Notes under the pieces: model-generated | The model's input: only the letters and a program-made list of their open reading frames with translations | The model's database searches: none | Told to the model about the DNA's origin: nothing | Program-made: the position numbers and the translations under genes | Shown: positions 16,281 to 24,895 of the stretch, piece by piece | Numbering within the stretch: the stretch's first letter is position 1 | Layout: the number at the start of each line of letters is the position of its first letter | Assembly (NCBI RefSeq): GCF_022024175.1 | Contig: NZ_CP091794.1 | Location: 3,472,001 to 3,536,000, forward strand | From: Prevotella communis | GTDB lineage: Bacteria; Bacteroidota; Bacteroidia; Bacteroidales; Bacteroidaceae | DNA length: 64,000 bases | Direction: 5' to 3'

Positions 16281-16311
16281 AGAATATTTTAGAAGATAAA
16301 AGAAAAATTAC

Positions 16312-16319
16312 TATCTTTG
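16312..16319 (+). promoter_or_regulatory. -7 element for the kinase-like gene
   Basis: TATCTTTG, 26 bases before the ATG at 16346. Confidence 0.55.
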
Positions 16320-16345
16320 CACTCAGAATAATATGGTAAATATTC

Positions 16346-17125
16346 ATGAGTAATATCAACGATATATATGAGGCGATTGATGTTGACGGCTTCAGTAAGT
16401 CAACACTACACCTTATAGACGAATATATAAACGATATAGAAAATGGAAGAACAAATTTTTCTAGATTTAATGAACAAGAGCATGCAGGCCTCTGTAAGGC
16501 AGGTGCGGTTGTCATTGGGGCGTCCGTCGTCGCAAGCTACGCGCGCAGAAGCATTACAGCAAGTTGCCATGCTGAAGGCCGCGAAGGAGACCCATTTAAC
16601 TGGGAAATAGACGAAAAACAAGAGCAATTGATTGAGCAGTGGGCAAGAGCAGCTGGATTGTGGTTTGACAATTCTGACAGCATCCTTCAGAAGAACTATG
16701 GCCCCATGATTGCACAAGGTGCAGAGGCCAAAGTGTACTATAAAGAAGGCTATCCCACCGTAACCAAAGAGCGAACATCTATTTATTCCACTACTGACAA
16801 GGCGCTGGATGCTATTGTACTTCACAATTGCCTATTTCCAGAGACAGCAATGAATGCCTTTGGTTTTACTCGCGACTCTGACAATCTGTTTAGAATCATA
16901 CTGACACAGCCATACGTTCGCTGTCTGAGACTGGCTACCAAGCAGGAAATCGACACACTCGTTTCAGAAAAGGGCTTTCACGACAACGGGGATGGTCAAG
17001 GTGTAAACTACATCTCCGATCGAATTGCACTAGAAGATATGCATCCCGCTAATGTATTTATAGACGAAGTTAGTTCAAAAGCAATTTGTATTGACTGCAT
17101 TGTGAAGTTTAAAAATACCAAATGA
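16346..17125 (+). CDS. Kinase-fold orphan (polyvalent-protein type)
   Basis: A 259-residue AT-rich gene. From about residue 120 it shows a reduced kinase fold: GAEAKVYYKEGYPTVTKE matches a glycine loop and lysine, LEDMHPANVFID matches the catalytic HxxxxN loop, and ICIDCIV stands where DFG would be. Such domains occur in the 'putative polyvalent protein kinase' group of Bacteroidetes mobile elements. The N-terminal 110 residues have no recognisable domain but include GAVVIGASVVASYARR. Substrate and activity are unknown, and the aspartate in the catalytic loop is replaced by methionine, so it may be inactive. Composition suggests it arrived from elsewhere. Confidence 0.55.
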   Translation: MSNINDIYEAIDVDGFSKSTLHLIDEYINDIENGRTNFSRFNEQEHAGLCKAGAVVIGASVVASYARRSITASCHAEGREGDPFNWEIDEKQEQLIEQWARAAGLWFDNSDSILQKNYGPMIAQGAEAKVYYKEGYPTVTKERTSIYSTTDKALDAIVLHNCLFPETAMNAFGFTRDSDNLFRIILTQPYVRCLRLATKQEIDTLVSEKGFHDNGDGQGVNYISDRIALEDMHPANVFIDEVSSKAICIDCIVKFKNTK

Positions 17126-17170
17126 TATCAGTCTATATTGAAACATAAACAAATCAACACAAAGAAAAGG

Positions 17171-17764
17171 ATGAAAAAAGTATTATGGTTAGCAGCACTT
17201 CTGGTGGCAGGTCTGCCAGCAAGCGCACAAACAACGGACAATGCCAAGAAGGCGGTGCCTATGCAGAAGGTTAAGGTGGTGGGGAAATCTGCAAAGACGT
17301 TAGAACAGGTGAAGGCCGAGAAAGATGCCAAGACAGCCTTCATAGGTCAGCAGTTCACGGACTTCGAGATGGCCGATACGGAAGGCAAGATGCACAAGTT
17401 GAGCGAATACGTAGGTAAGGGTCGCTGGGTGCTCGTTGACTTCTGGGCCTCATGGTGCGGTCCCTGCAGGGCAGAGATGCCTCACGTGACAGCAGCCTAC
17501 GAGAAATTCCACGCCAAGGGACTGGATATCGTCGGCATATCATTCGACTCTAAAAAAGACGCATGGCTCAATGCTATCCAGGCGCTCAACATGCCGTGGA
17601 TAAACCTCTCTGACTTGAAAGCATGGGACTGTCTGGGTGGAAAGATATACAAGGTCAACTCCATTCCAGATAACCTGCTGATTGACCCACAGGGAAAGAT
17701 CGTAGCACGCGGTCTGCGTGGCGAAGCTTTACAAGCTAAGTTACAAGAGGTATTAGGAGAATAA
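17171..17764 (+). CDS. TlpA-type periplasmic thioredoxin
   Basis: A 197-residue exported protein with signal peptide (MKKVLWLAALLVAGLPASAQ) and a TlpA/ResA thioredoxin domain. The active site is WASWCGPCRAEMPHV, with the cis-proline loop NSIPDNLLIDPQG later. It probably reduces or transfers electrons to periplasmic disulfides, for example in cytochrome c maturation. ATG at 17171 is chosen over 17138 because it begins the signal peptide. A terminator follows at once, so it is transcribed apart from the thiamine genes. Confidence 0.85.
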   Translation: MKKVLWLAALLVAGLPASAQTTDNAKKAVPMQKVKVVGKSAKTLEQVKAEKDAKTAFIGQQFTDFEMADTEGKMHKLSEYVGKGRWVLVDFWASWCGPCRAEMPHVTAAYEKFHAKGLDIVGISFDSKKDAWLNAIQALNMPWINLSDLKAWDCLGGKIYKVNSIPDNLLIDPQGKIVARGLRGEALQAKLQEVLGE

Positions 17765-17770
17765 AAAGTT

Positions 17771-17803
17771 AATCCGCAAGCTTGGTAGCTTGCGGATTTT
17801 TTT
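17771..17803 (+). terminator. Terminator after the thioredoxin gene
   Basis: AATCCGCAAGC / GCTTGCGGATT stem with TTGGTA loop and a run of seven T residues. The T run abuts the promoter of the thiamine operon. Confidence 0.85.
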
Positions 17804-17804
17804 G

Positions 17805-17812
17805 TACCTTTG
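17805..17812 (+). promoter_or_regulatory. -7 element of the thiamine operon
   Basis: TACCTTTG, immediately after the preceding terminator and just before the riboswitch. Confidence 0.6.
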
Positions 17813-17819
17813 TGCCCGA

Positions 17820-17903
17820 TTCAAGGGGTGCCCGATGTTTCGAGCTGAGATAATACCCTCTAACCTGATCCGGATTATGCCGGCGTAGGGATGGAACGCA
17901 TAT
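17820..17903 (+). ncRNA. TPP riboswitch (THI element)
   Basis: The conserved blocks are in order: GGGGTGCCCGA, GCTGAGATAATACCC, ACCTGATCCGGATTATGCC and GGCGTAGGGATGGAA. They form the thiamine pyrophosphate aptamer. It lies 57 bases before the receptor gene and should repress the operon when TPP is plentiful. No separate terminator hairpin is evident after it, so control may be at translation start. Confidence 0.95.
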
Positions 17904-17959
17904 CAAAAAAACCCTTATTTACATTAAAGATTAAAGATTAAACATTTAAAAAAAAGGGA

Positions 17960-20401
17960 ATGAAAAAGATTCTTTTTGGATTAACGGCATTCATCGCTAT
18001 GAATGCAACAGCCCAGAACGCTGGCGATTTGAAGAGGACTCCCAATGATTCCATCAAATTGCTGCAACTGCAGGGCGTAACAGTAGATGGTGTACGCTCA
18101 AGAACGACGGGCACACCACATGTCTATCTCTCAGAGAAAACACTGAGCAATTTCTCCAACTCCGGTCAGGAGCTGCCTTTCCTCTTTGCTCGCACGCCTG
18201 GCGTGATGGCCTGGAGTGAGAACGGACTGGGCACAGGAACCACCTATATGCGCATTCGTGGTGCTGGCGACTCACGTATCAACGTGACCATCGACGGCGT
18301 GCCCCTCAACTCGCCCGAGGACCAGTGCGTGTTCTGGGCCAATATGAACAGCTATGCCTCACTGCTGAACAGCGTGGAGATTCAGCGCGGCGTGGGTTCG
18401 TCGACCAATGGCGACGGTGCCTTTGGCGGTGCCATCTCGCTGCAGACAAAAGCACCCTCGCGCAAGGCTGGTGGCGAACTGTCGGCCTCGTATGGCGCCT
18501 ACAACACCTATAACCTAGGCGGCAACTTCTCCACGGGTCTGCTGTGGAACCACCTGATCTTCGATGGTGCCTATCACGAGACCAACACGGATGGCTTTAT
18601 CCACGGCACCGACGGACGCAGCGGTTCCTATTACGGCGGACTGACCTGGTTGGGCGATGACTTCATGATTCGCTATAAGAATATCGGCAACTTCGAGAAG
18701 ACGGGGCAGGCCTGGAATGGCGTCACCGCCGGCGACAACGACTACAGCATCATGGACGGCTGTCTGGACGACGGCTCATGGAGCTATAACCTGCCCACAG
18801 GCATCAAGACCTATGAGGACCTCTACAACGCTGGCCTGGGCCGCTATAACACGCTCTACGAGACGCTGACATACGGCAGCAACGGCAATCTGTTTGAGAA
18901 GGATGCCAACGGCAACTACGTGACACACCGCTGGGAGATGGCCGACGGCTCTTACTGGCCCAGGACCACAGATAACTTCTGGCAGAACCATAACATCCTC
19001 TCGCTGTCATTGCAGCTCTCCGATAAATGGTCGGCCTCAGCATCGCTCCACTATACCCACGGCTATGGCTACTATAACGAGTTCCGCTACCATAAGAAGG
19101 CTGGCGAGAAATTCGGACTGAGCACCAACACCAAGACCGACTTCGTGCGCAAGAAGGGACTGGAGCAGGATGCCTACGGACTGGTGGGCCACCTGCGCTA
19201 TAACGACAGTCGCTGGAACGTGGTGGGCGGCCTCTCTGTACAGCAGTTCAAGGGCAACCACTTCGGCTATATCACCTATATCAAGGACGAGGCCCTGCGC
19301 ACGCAGTATCTGGCCAATGGCGACCACAAATACTACGATTCTGACGCGAAGAAGTTTGATGGCAGCATCTATGTAAAAGGCGACTATCAGTTGACCAACG
19401 ACTGGGCTGCTGATGAATGGTATCTGACGGGCGACGTGCAGTACCGTCGTGTGAACTACAAGACCGACGGTATCAACGACCGTTTTGTACAGGGCACCGA
19501 CGGCCTGTGGCACAACCAGACGCTGGACATCGACGAGAAGTACAACTTCGTGAACCCCAAGGTGGGTATCAAGTGGCACTACAGCCCATTCAAGAAGCTC
19601 ATCGATATGTACAGTCACACCGCCTTCGCCACGGTGGCCATCAGTCATCGTGAGCCTGAGCGCAACAACTTCACGGACAACTACAAATATCCTAATCCCA
19701 AGGCTGAGCAGGTGATTGACTATGAACTGGGTTATAGCTATAAAGCTCCCAACTTCTATTTCGATGCCACGCTCTACTATATGGACTTCAAGGACCAGCT
19801 GGTACAGACGGGCGAGTTGAGTGACATCGGCGAGAAACTGACCACCAACATCGCCAAGTCGTATCGCGCAGGTATCGAACTGAGTGCTGGCTGGAACATC
19901 TGCAAACTGCTGTCTGTTGAGGGTAATGCTGCCCTGAGCCAGAACAAGATCAAGGACTTCGACGAGAAGGTGGAGAAGGACTGGACCAAGAACGCAGCTA
20001 CGTTCCACTATGACAACTCTACCCTGGCCTACTCGCCCTCGGCCATTCTCAACGGTATGATTCATTTCAACTACGAGGGTTTCCAGGCCACCTGGCACAC
20101 CAACTATGTGAGTCGCCAGTACCTGGACAACACAGAGAACAAGGACCGCTCACTGCCTGCATTCAGCTTCAGCGACCTGAAACTGACCTACACCTCGAAG
20201 GTCACGAAGGTATCGCCCCTGCACGAGGTGGTGCTGGGATTGCAGTTCAACAACCTGTTTGATGCCCACTACGCCACCAGCGGCTGGGTATACTCAGCTA
20301 TCCTCTCAGATACCCACCCCAACGAGAACCGTTACTACCAGATTGGCTTCGTACCCATGGCTGGCCGTACGGCAATGGCTAACTTAACTCTGAAGTTTTA
20401 A
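17960..20401 (+). CDS. TonB-dependent thiamine-type outer-membrane receptor
   Basis: An 813-residue receptor with signal peptide (MKKILFGLTAFIAMNATAQ), plug domain (ELPFLFARTPGVMAWSENGL, TYMRIRGAGDSRINVTIDGV, VEIQRGVGSSTNGDGAFGGA) and a barrel ending in MANLTLKF. The TPP riboswitch before it and PnuT after it identify thiamine or a derivative as substrate. This corresponds to the OMthi receptor described in Bacteroides thetaiotaomicron. The TAA stop overlaps the PnuT start by one base, which suggests coupled translation. Confidence 0.88.
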   Translation: MKKILFGLTAFIAMNATAQNAGDLKRTPNDSIKLLQLQGVTVDGVRSRTTGTPHVYLSEKTLSNFSNSGQELPFLFARTPGVMAWSENGLGTGTTYMRIRGAGDSRINVTIDGVPLNSPEDQCVFWANMNSYASLLNSVEIQRGVGSSTNGDGAFGGAISLQTKAPSRKAGGELSASYGAYNTYNLGGNFSTGLLWNHLIFDGAYHETNTDGFIHGTDGRSGSYYGGLTWLGDDFMIRYKNIGNFEKTGQAWNGVTAGDNDYSIMDGCLDDGSWSYNLPTGIKTYEDLYNAGLGRYNTLYETLTYGSNGNLFEKDANGNYVTHRWEMADGSYWPRTTDNFWQNHNILSLSLQLSDKWSASASLHYTHGYGYYNEFRYHKKAGEKFGLSTNTKTDFVRKKGLEQDAYGLVGHLRYNDSRWNVVGGLSVQQFKGNHFGYITYIKDEALRTQYLANGDHKYYDSDAKKFDGSIYVKGDYQLTNDWAADEWYLTGDVQYRRVNYKTDGINDRFVQGTDGLWHNQTLDIDEKYNFVNPKVGIKWHYSPFKKLIDMYSHTAFATVAISHREPERNNFTDNYKYPNPKAEQVIDYELGYSYKAPNFYFDATLYYMDFKDQLVQTGELSDIGEKLTTNIAKSYRAGIELSAGWNICKLLSVEGNAALSQNKIKDFDEKVEKDWTKNAATFHYDNSTLAYSPSAILNGMIHFNYEGFQATWHTNYVSRQYLDNTENKDRSLPAFSFSDLKLTYTSKVTKVSPLHEVVLGLQFNNLFDAHYATSGWVYSAILSDTHPNENRYYQIGFVPMAGRTAMANLTLKF

Positions 20402-21033
20402 TGGATTTCTTCATGGCCCATTGGCTTGATATCGTAACAACCGTCCTCGGCTTGGCCTATATCCTGTTGGAATATAGGGCAAGTCTGTGGATGTGGGTTG
20501 TAGGCTTTGCCATGCAGGCCTTAGGAATCGTACTATATTACCAGAAAGGACTCTATGCCGACTGCGGCATGGAGTTCTATTATCTCTCCATGACCGTCTA
20601 TGGTTACTGGAAATGGGTGCGGGGAAACCAGCGAGACAGGTCGTTTGATACCAGCGCCGATTCTTCAGACCCCCAACCCCCTAACTTAGGGGGCTTGGAA
20701 ATCACCCACATCCCCCTGCGTCTTTTAGTCCGCTGGAGCGCCATTATGGCGGCCGTGTGGGCTTTGATTTACTGGTTGCTGGTAACTTACACCAACAGCA
20801 ACGTTCCGCTGGCAGACAGCTTTACAACGGCTCTGAGCCTCATCGGCATCTGGGCTTTGGCACATAAATACCTGGAACAATGGTTTATCTGGATAGCTGT
20901 TGACGTGGTCACGTCTATCCTCTACTTCTACAAGGACATTCCCTTCAAGGCCTCGCTCTACGCCCTTTACGTCGTCATCGCCATCTTCGGCTATATGAAA
21001 TGGCGCCGGATGATGACATCCGACGCCAAGTAA
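20401..21033 (+). CDS. pnuT: PnuT thiamine transporter (PnuC family)
   Basis: A 210-residue PnuC-type membrane protein with about seven spans. Early motifs include LEYRASLWMWVVGFAMQALG, and the characteristic WFIWIAVDVVTSILYFYK is near the end. With the TPP riboswitch and receptor it should carry thiamine across the inner membrane. Odd point: the loop after the YWKWVRG motif carries SDPQPPNLGGL, encoded by the palindromic filler CCCCCTAACTTAGGGGG (20669-20698), in frame. In B. thetaiotaomicron a third gene (tnr3, pyrophosphokinase) follows; here it does not. Confidence 0.88.
   Translation: MDFFMAHWLDIVTTVLGLAYILLEYRASLWMWVVGFAMQALGIVLYYQKGLYADCGMEFYYLSMTVYGYWKWVRGNQRDRSFDTSADSSDPQPPNLGGLEITHIPLRLLVRWSAIMAAVWALIYWLLVTYTNSNVPLADSFTTALSLIGIWALAHKYLEQWFIWIAVDVVTSILYFYKDIPFKASLYALYVVIAIFGYMKWRRMMTSDAK
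20666..20700. repeat. Palindromic filler in frame inside pnuT
   Basis: CCCCCTAACTTAGGGGG preceded by CCCCCAACC. It adds a proline-rich loop between membrane spans and keeps the frame. A similar CCCCTCCCTGAATGGAGGGG hairpin stands between dtd and the MazG-like gene (53588-53611). Confidence 0.65.
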
Positions 21034-21064
21034 GAATCTTCTTTTCTTTTTCGCTTAAGAAGGG

Positions 21065-23083
21065 TCAGGCATACGAGTGCATGCCGCCCAGGAAATAGTT
21101 CACACCAAAATAGGTCATCAGAATGGTGAGGAAACAGAGCGTCACGTAGATATGATAGGTGAGCGGACGCTGGAAAGCACGGAAACTCTGAGTATGTACC
21201 ACCACCGCATAGACCATAAAGGTGATGAGGGCCCACACCTCTTTTGGGTCCCAACTCCAATACGTACCCCAAGACACATTGGCCCAGATGGCACCTATGA
21301 AGATGCCGAAGCCCAACGTGGTCAGAGCCGGATAGAGAAACACCCGACTGAGTGTGGCCAGCACGTCGGTCTGTTCCTTGCGTTTGGTGTAATGAAAGGC
21401 AATACCTGTAAGGCCGCAGATAAACGTCAGACTGAGCAGGGCAAAGGCTGTCATGATGATGCTGACATGAAGGGTGAGCAGGGGCGAACGCAGCACTGGC
21501 ATCAGATGACCTATCTGAGGATCCATCTGGGAGATATGGCTCACCAGCAGGAAGAAGCCTGAGAGCAAGAAGCCGAAGGTGAGAAGAATACGGAAACGGT
21601 GCTGCATGCAAAGCGTCAGAAGCTGTACCAGCCACGCCATAAGTAACATTGTCTCGTAACCATTAGACATCGGTATATTGCCACTGACAATCCAGCGCAG
21701 AGCCTCACAAGTAGTGAGTGCCAGAAACGACAGCAGCAGCACGCCAAACTGCAGGCGGAATGCCCACTTCTTAGGCCAGAAGAGGAAGATGAAGAAGGAC
21801 AGGAATCCCATGGTGAGGCACACCATGAAGAGGATGGTGGCAAAGGGTATCGTGTTGTAGATGCGCTCTGACTTCAGTCGGAAATCTGACGGGATAGAGG
21901 CACCCGCATTCTTGTGCTGATAATCCTTCAGGCGGTCCAGATACTCATTGGCCATCGCATAGTTGTCAGCATCCACAGCACTATAAAGCAAATCAAAATA
22001 AGACGTCATCAGCAAACGGTTCTCGGCTGGTACTACCAAACTGTCTATCTCTTCTACAGGGGCATACCAACGGGTGACGCCATGCTGAGAGGTATAAGGA
22101 AACACCTTCAGAGAAAAGCCGTGTTGCAGTTCGTAGATGGCCCATTTACGATCATCACTTTGTTTCTTCAATGGCACACCACTCCATTCATCAGCAAAGA
22201 ACAGATAGCCAGCCAGCACCTGTTCGGCCGTGAGTTCCTCGTAGTGAGTCTTTCCAAAGAGTTTCTTGGTGAAATCTGTGGCATAGGTCTGCAACGGACA
22301 GATACGGTCATTATAAAGGATATTCAGCTGTCCCAGTTTGTCGGCGGTCTCCTGAGGAATGGTGCGAGGGGCGGCCGACAGCTCACCAACGCCCAGCAGC
22401 AAGGCGAGCACCAGTGTGCCACGTCTCAGTAAGGGCGAACGCAACACCTGGCGGTACTGCCCCTTGGGGTCGATCAACATCCACAACAAGCCAATGAACA
22501 GCAGGGCATAGCCCGTATAGGTCACAGGAATGCCCCAGGGATCGCTGTTCACGGCAAGCACCGAGCCACGGCCATCGTCATCATAACCGCTCTGATAGAG
22601 GCGAAACCCCTGCACAGAACAGATATTATTCATGGATACCGTCTCGCTACGCTCACCATCATCCGTCTTGATACGCAGATGCGACTCATAATCGGCTGCT
22701 GCCGTGGTACCTGGATGACAGACAACGATAAAGGTGTCGAGCTTGACGCTGAACGGCAACGGACGCAGGGTGCCGTCGGCCAGCACATACGAGAGGGCTG
22801 TCTCGTTGGGACGCAGATGCAGGATGCCCTGACTGGCAGTAAGATGGGTGAGGAGTGCTCCCAGCAGGATAACAAGGAAAGAAAAATGAAGCACCACAAC
22901 CGACAGTCTGCGGATACGCCTTGACAGGAAATAAACCACAGCGACAGCTGCCAACAGCGCCCACAGGGCCGTGAACCACCACTCAGCATAGAAAATCATG
23001 CCGTACAGATGTTCAGCAAATGTGGCGGCGGCCATCACGACCACCACCACAAGATATAATATGACCAGTATCTTCTTCAACAT
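21065..23083 (-). CDS. ccsBA: Fused ResB/CcsA cytochrome c assembly protein
   Basis: A 672-residue fusion. The N-terminal third is ResB-like, with spans and an extracytoplasmic domain; the C-terminal third is CcsA/ResC with the tryptophan-rich haem-handling motif WGTYWSWDPKEVWALITFMV. Such fusions export haem and attach it to CxxCH motifs of periplasmic cytochromes (system II). The stop lies 32 bases from the convergent pnuT. It is the last gene of a minus-strand operon whose preceding gene encodes a protein with two CxxCH motifs, the likely client, with only nine bases between the two. Confidence 0.9.
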   Translation of the reverse strand: MLKKILVILYLVVVVVMAAATFAEHLYGMIFYAEWWFTALWALLAAVAVVYFLSRRIRRLSVVVLHFSFLVILLGALLTHLTASQGILHLRPNETALSYVLADGTLRPLPFSVKLDTFIVVCHPGTTAAADYESHLRIKTDDGERSETVSMNNICSVQGFRLYQSGYDDDGRGSVLAVNSDPWGIPVTYTGYALLFIGLLWMLIDPKGQYRQVLRSPLLRRGTLVLALLLGVGELSAAPRTIPQETADKLGQLNILYNDRICPLQTYATDFTKKLFGKTHYEELTAEQVLAGYLFFADEWSGVPLKKQSDDRKWAIYELQHGFSLKVFPYTSQHGVTRWYAPVEEIDSLVVPAENRLLMTSYFDLLYSAVDADNYAMANEYLDRLKDYQHKNAGASIPSDFRLKSERIYNTIPFATILFMVCLTMGFLSFFIFLFWPKKWAFRLQFGVLLLSFLALTTCEALRWIVSGNIPMSNGYETMLLMAWLVQLLTLCMQHRFRILLTFGFLLSGFFLLVSHISQMDPQIGHLMPVLRSPLLTLHVSIIMTAFALLSLTFICGLTGIAFHYTKRKEQTDVLATLSRVFLYPALTTLGFGIFIGAIWANVSWGTYWSWDPKEVWALITFMVYAVVVHTQSFRAFQRPLTYHIYVTLCFLTILMTYFGVNYFLGGMHSYA

Positions 23084-23092
23084 ATAGGAAAA

Positions 23093-24874
23093 TTATATTG
23101 CTCGCAGGAATTTCACCAGCGCATCACGTTCGGCCTTACTCAGTTTGTAGAAGGCCTCAACAGTGCTATAGGCATCAGAGTCCTTGGAGTAGCCGTGCCA
23201 CATGATTGCCTCGACCTCATTACGCGCACGACAGTCGTGCAGACGGTCCTCGGCACCTGTCAGGCGAAGCGACAGACCACGTCCCCAGAGTGGCGTGGTA
23301 CGACACCAGCCCGTACGGATATCATTCTTCATGAACAAGCGGTGCTGCACCATATCGGTGTAGGGCCAGATGGTCTGGTTGGCAAAGCGCGGCAGACTCT
23401 TCTGTGGGTCCAGACCCTTCTCCTTGCAGTAGGCCTTGATGCTGGCATCCACCCAATAATCGTCGGAACCCGTCTTCCATGAAGGACGGTGACAACGGGT
23501 GCAGCCAATCTGCGCGAAGAGCTTCTTACCCTGCTGCACCTGGGGATCGTCCAGGTTACGGGCAGCAGGCACGGCCAGGCCGCGGTGCCATATCATGAAG
23601 TCATAATAGTCGAGGTCACTCATCTCCTCCTTGCCATCCTTGAACAGGTGCTTGTCGAACGTCTCTTTCTTGGCGATAGAGTTCACGCCCAACAGCTCGT
23701 TCACACGGGCAGCAATCTGAGCATCACTACCATCAGCATAATAAGGATGGAGCAGACTCTGTTCGCTGGCACCATTCTCCTTGATATACTTGATGACGTT
23801 GGGGTCTTCGCTCTGAGCCTTAGCCCATGCAGGCGTGGTATAGAGGAAGTGACGATCGCTACGTGTCACGTTGGTGATATTCCAGATAGCATTGGCACCA
23901 GCACCATCCTGCAGCGAACCACGTGTCATAGCATACGTGAAACGTTTCACAGGACCATGATCACCGCGATGCTTGCCCAAGTCATTATAGGCAGCAGAAT
24001 AATAGGCAGACGCAGCAAACTTGTTATTCGCCTTATCCCACATGGCGGGATTCAGCTCTACGTAAGGACTCTCATTGCGCCACTGTGCCTCCATATCCTC
24101 GTCGGTAATGGCATCCAGCAAACCTGTGCCATAGATACCGATGGTTGACTCCAGTCGCACCTCGTAGTTCTCGGGCTTGGGATTGGTATTAAAGGCTGTC
24201 TGAGGAATGGTCACCTCTGGATAGATGAGTTCGTATGACTCGCCATCGGCAAAAGTCATGGACAGACCGCTAGGCATCTCTGTCACCTTTTTCCATTCTA
24301 TCTGAATCTGGTTTTCGTCGATAGGAGGCGTGAATGGTGCCATAGCCTGCGTCTGGGGCATACCCGTCACCTCAGAGATATAGCTGTTCTTCGTATAGGC
24401 AGGTTTGCCATCAGTACCGATAGGACCGTCCTGATTATGATAGATAACCAGCAGGTAGCCATTACCTATCTCGTTGGCACGATACTGTTCCTGACGTTTG
24501 CCGTGGCCATAGCCAGGATGACAGTGAATACAACTTGAGCGAACCCATGCCGGTCCGAGACCTTTTCGAGGTTCTGTGTTCAGGGTGTAGAGATGCTCGA
24601 AGAAATCCTCTCCATGTTTAAAACGTTCCTGACCGTCGGCCAGCTGGTCAACGGCAGGTGCTGGTGCAGAGTAGCTTCGTTTGGTAGTAGTGCCCAGTTC
24701 GCCACCAGGATACCATTCTTCAGCTGTAAAGACGTCATTAGCCTTGCCAAATGCGTCTTCTTTCTCCTCCAAATTATAAGTCTCCTTGACCTCCTTGTCA
24801 TCACTACAGGACGACAAGAAGGTCAAGGTAGAGGTTGTAATAAGGAAAGAAAGCAGTAATCTTGTTTCTTTCAT
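23093..24874 (-). CDS. Di-heme oxidoreductase family lipoprotein (DUF1111-like)
   Basis: A 593-residue predicted lipoprotein (lipobox LSSCS) with two haem-attachment motifs: CIHCHPGYGHG near residue 115 and CTRCHRPSW near residue 465. The overall pattern (AFGKANDVFTAEEWYPGGEL, RRNxx-type central part, C-terminal RTTPLWGRGLSLRLTGAEDR) fits the DUF1111 / di-haem oxidoredictase family. In other bacteria these genes sit with imelysins in iron-uptake-type operons, as here. It probably transfers electrons in the periplasm, perhaps for iron redox change; this is inference. Clients of the CcsBA protein encoded next. Confidence 0.85.
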   Translation of the reverse strand: MKETRLLLSFLITTSTLTFLSSCSDDKEVKETYNLEEKEDAFGKANDVFTAEEWYPGGELGTTTKRSYSAPAPAVDQLADGQERFKHGEDFFEHLYTLNTEPRKGLGPAWVRSSCIHCHPGYGHGKRQEQYRANEIGNGYLLVIYHNQDGPIGTDGKPAYTKNSYISEVTGMPQTQAMAPFTPPIDENQIQIEWKKVTEMPSGLSMTFADGESYELIYPEVTIPQTAFNTNPKPENYEVRLESTIGIYGTGLLDAITDEDMEAQWRNESPYVELNPAMWDKANNKFAASAYYSAAYNDLGKHRGDHGPVKRFTYAMTRGSLQDGAGANAIWNITNVTRSDRHFLYTTPAWAKAQSEDPNVIKYIKENGASEQSLLHPYYADGSDAQIAARVNELLGVNSIAKKETFDKHLFKDGKEEMSDLDYYDFMIWHRGLAVPAARNLDDPQVQQGKKLFAQIGCTRCHRPSWKTGSDDYWVDASIKAYCKEKGLDPQKSLPRFANQTIWPYTDMVQHRLFMKNDIRTGWCRTTPLWGRGLSLRLTGAEDRLHDCRARNEVEAIMWHGYSKDSDAYSTVEAFYKLSKAERDALVKFLRAI

Positions 24875-24895
24875 TCAGTTATATATTTGTTAGTA

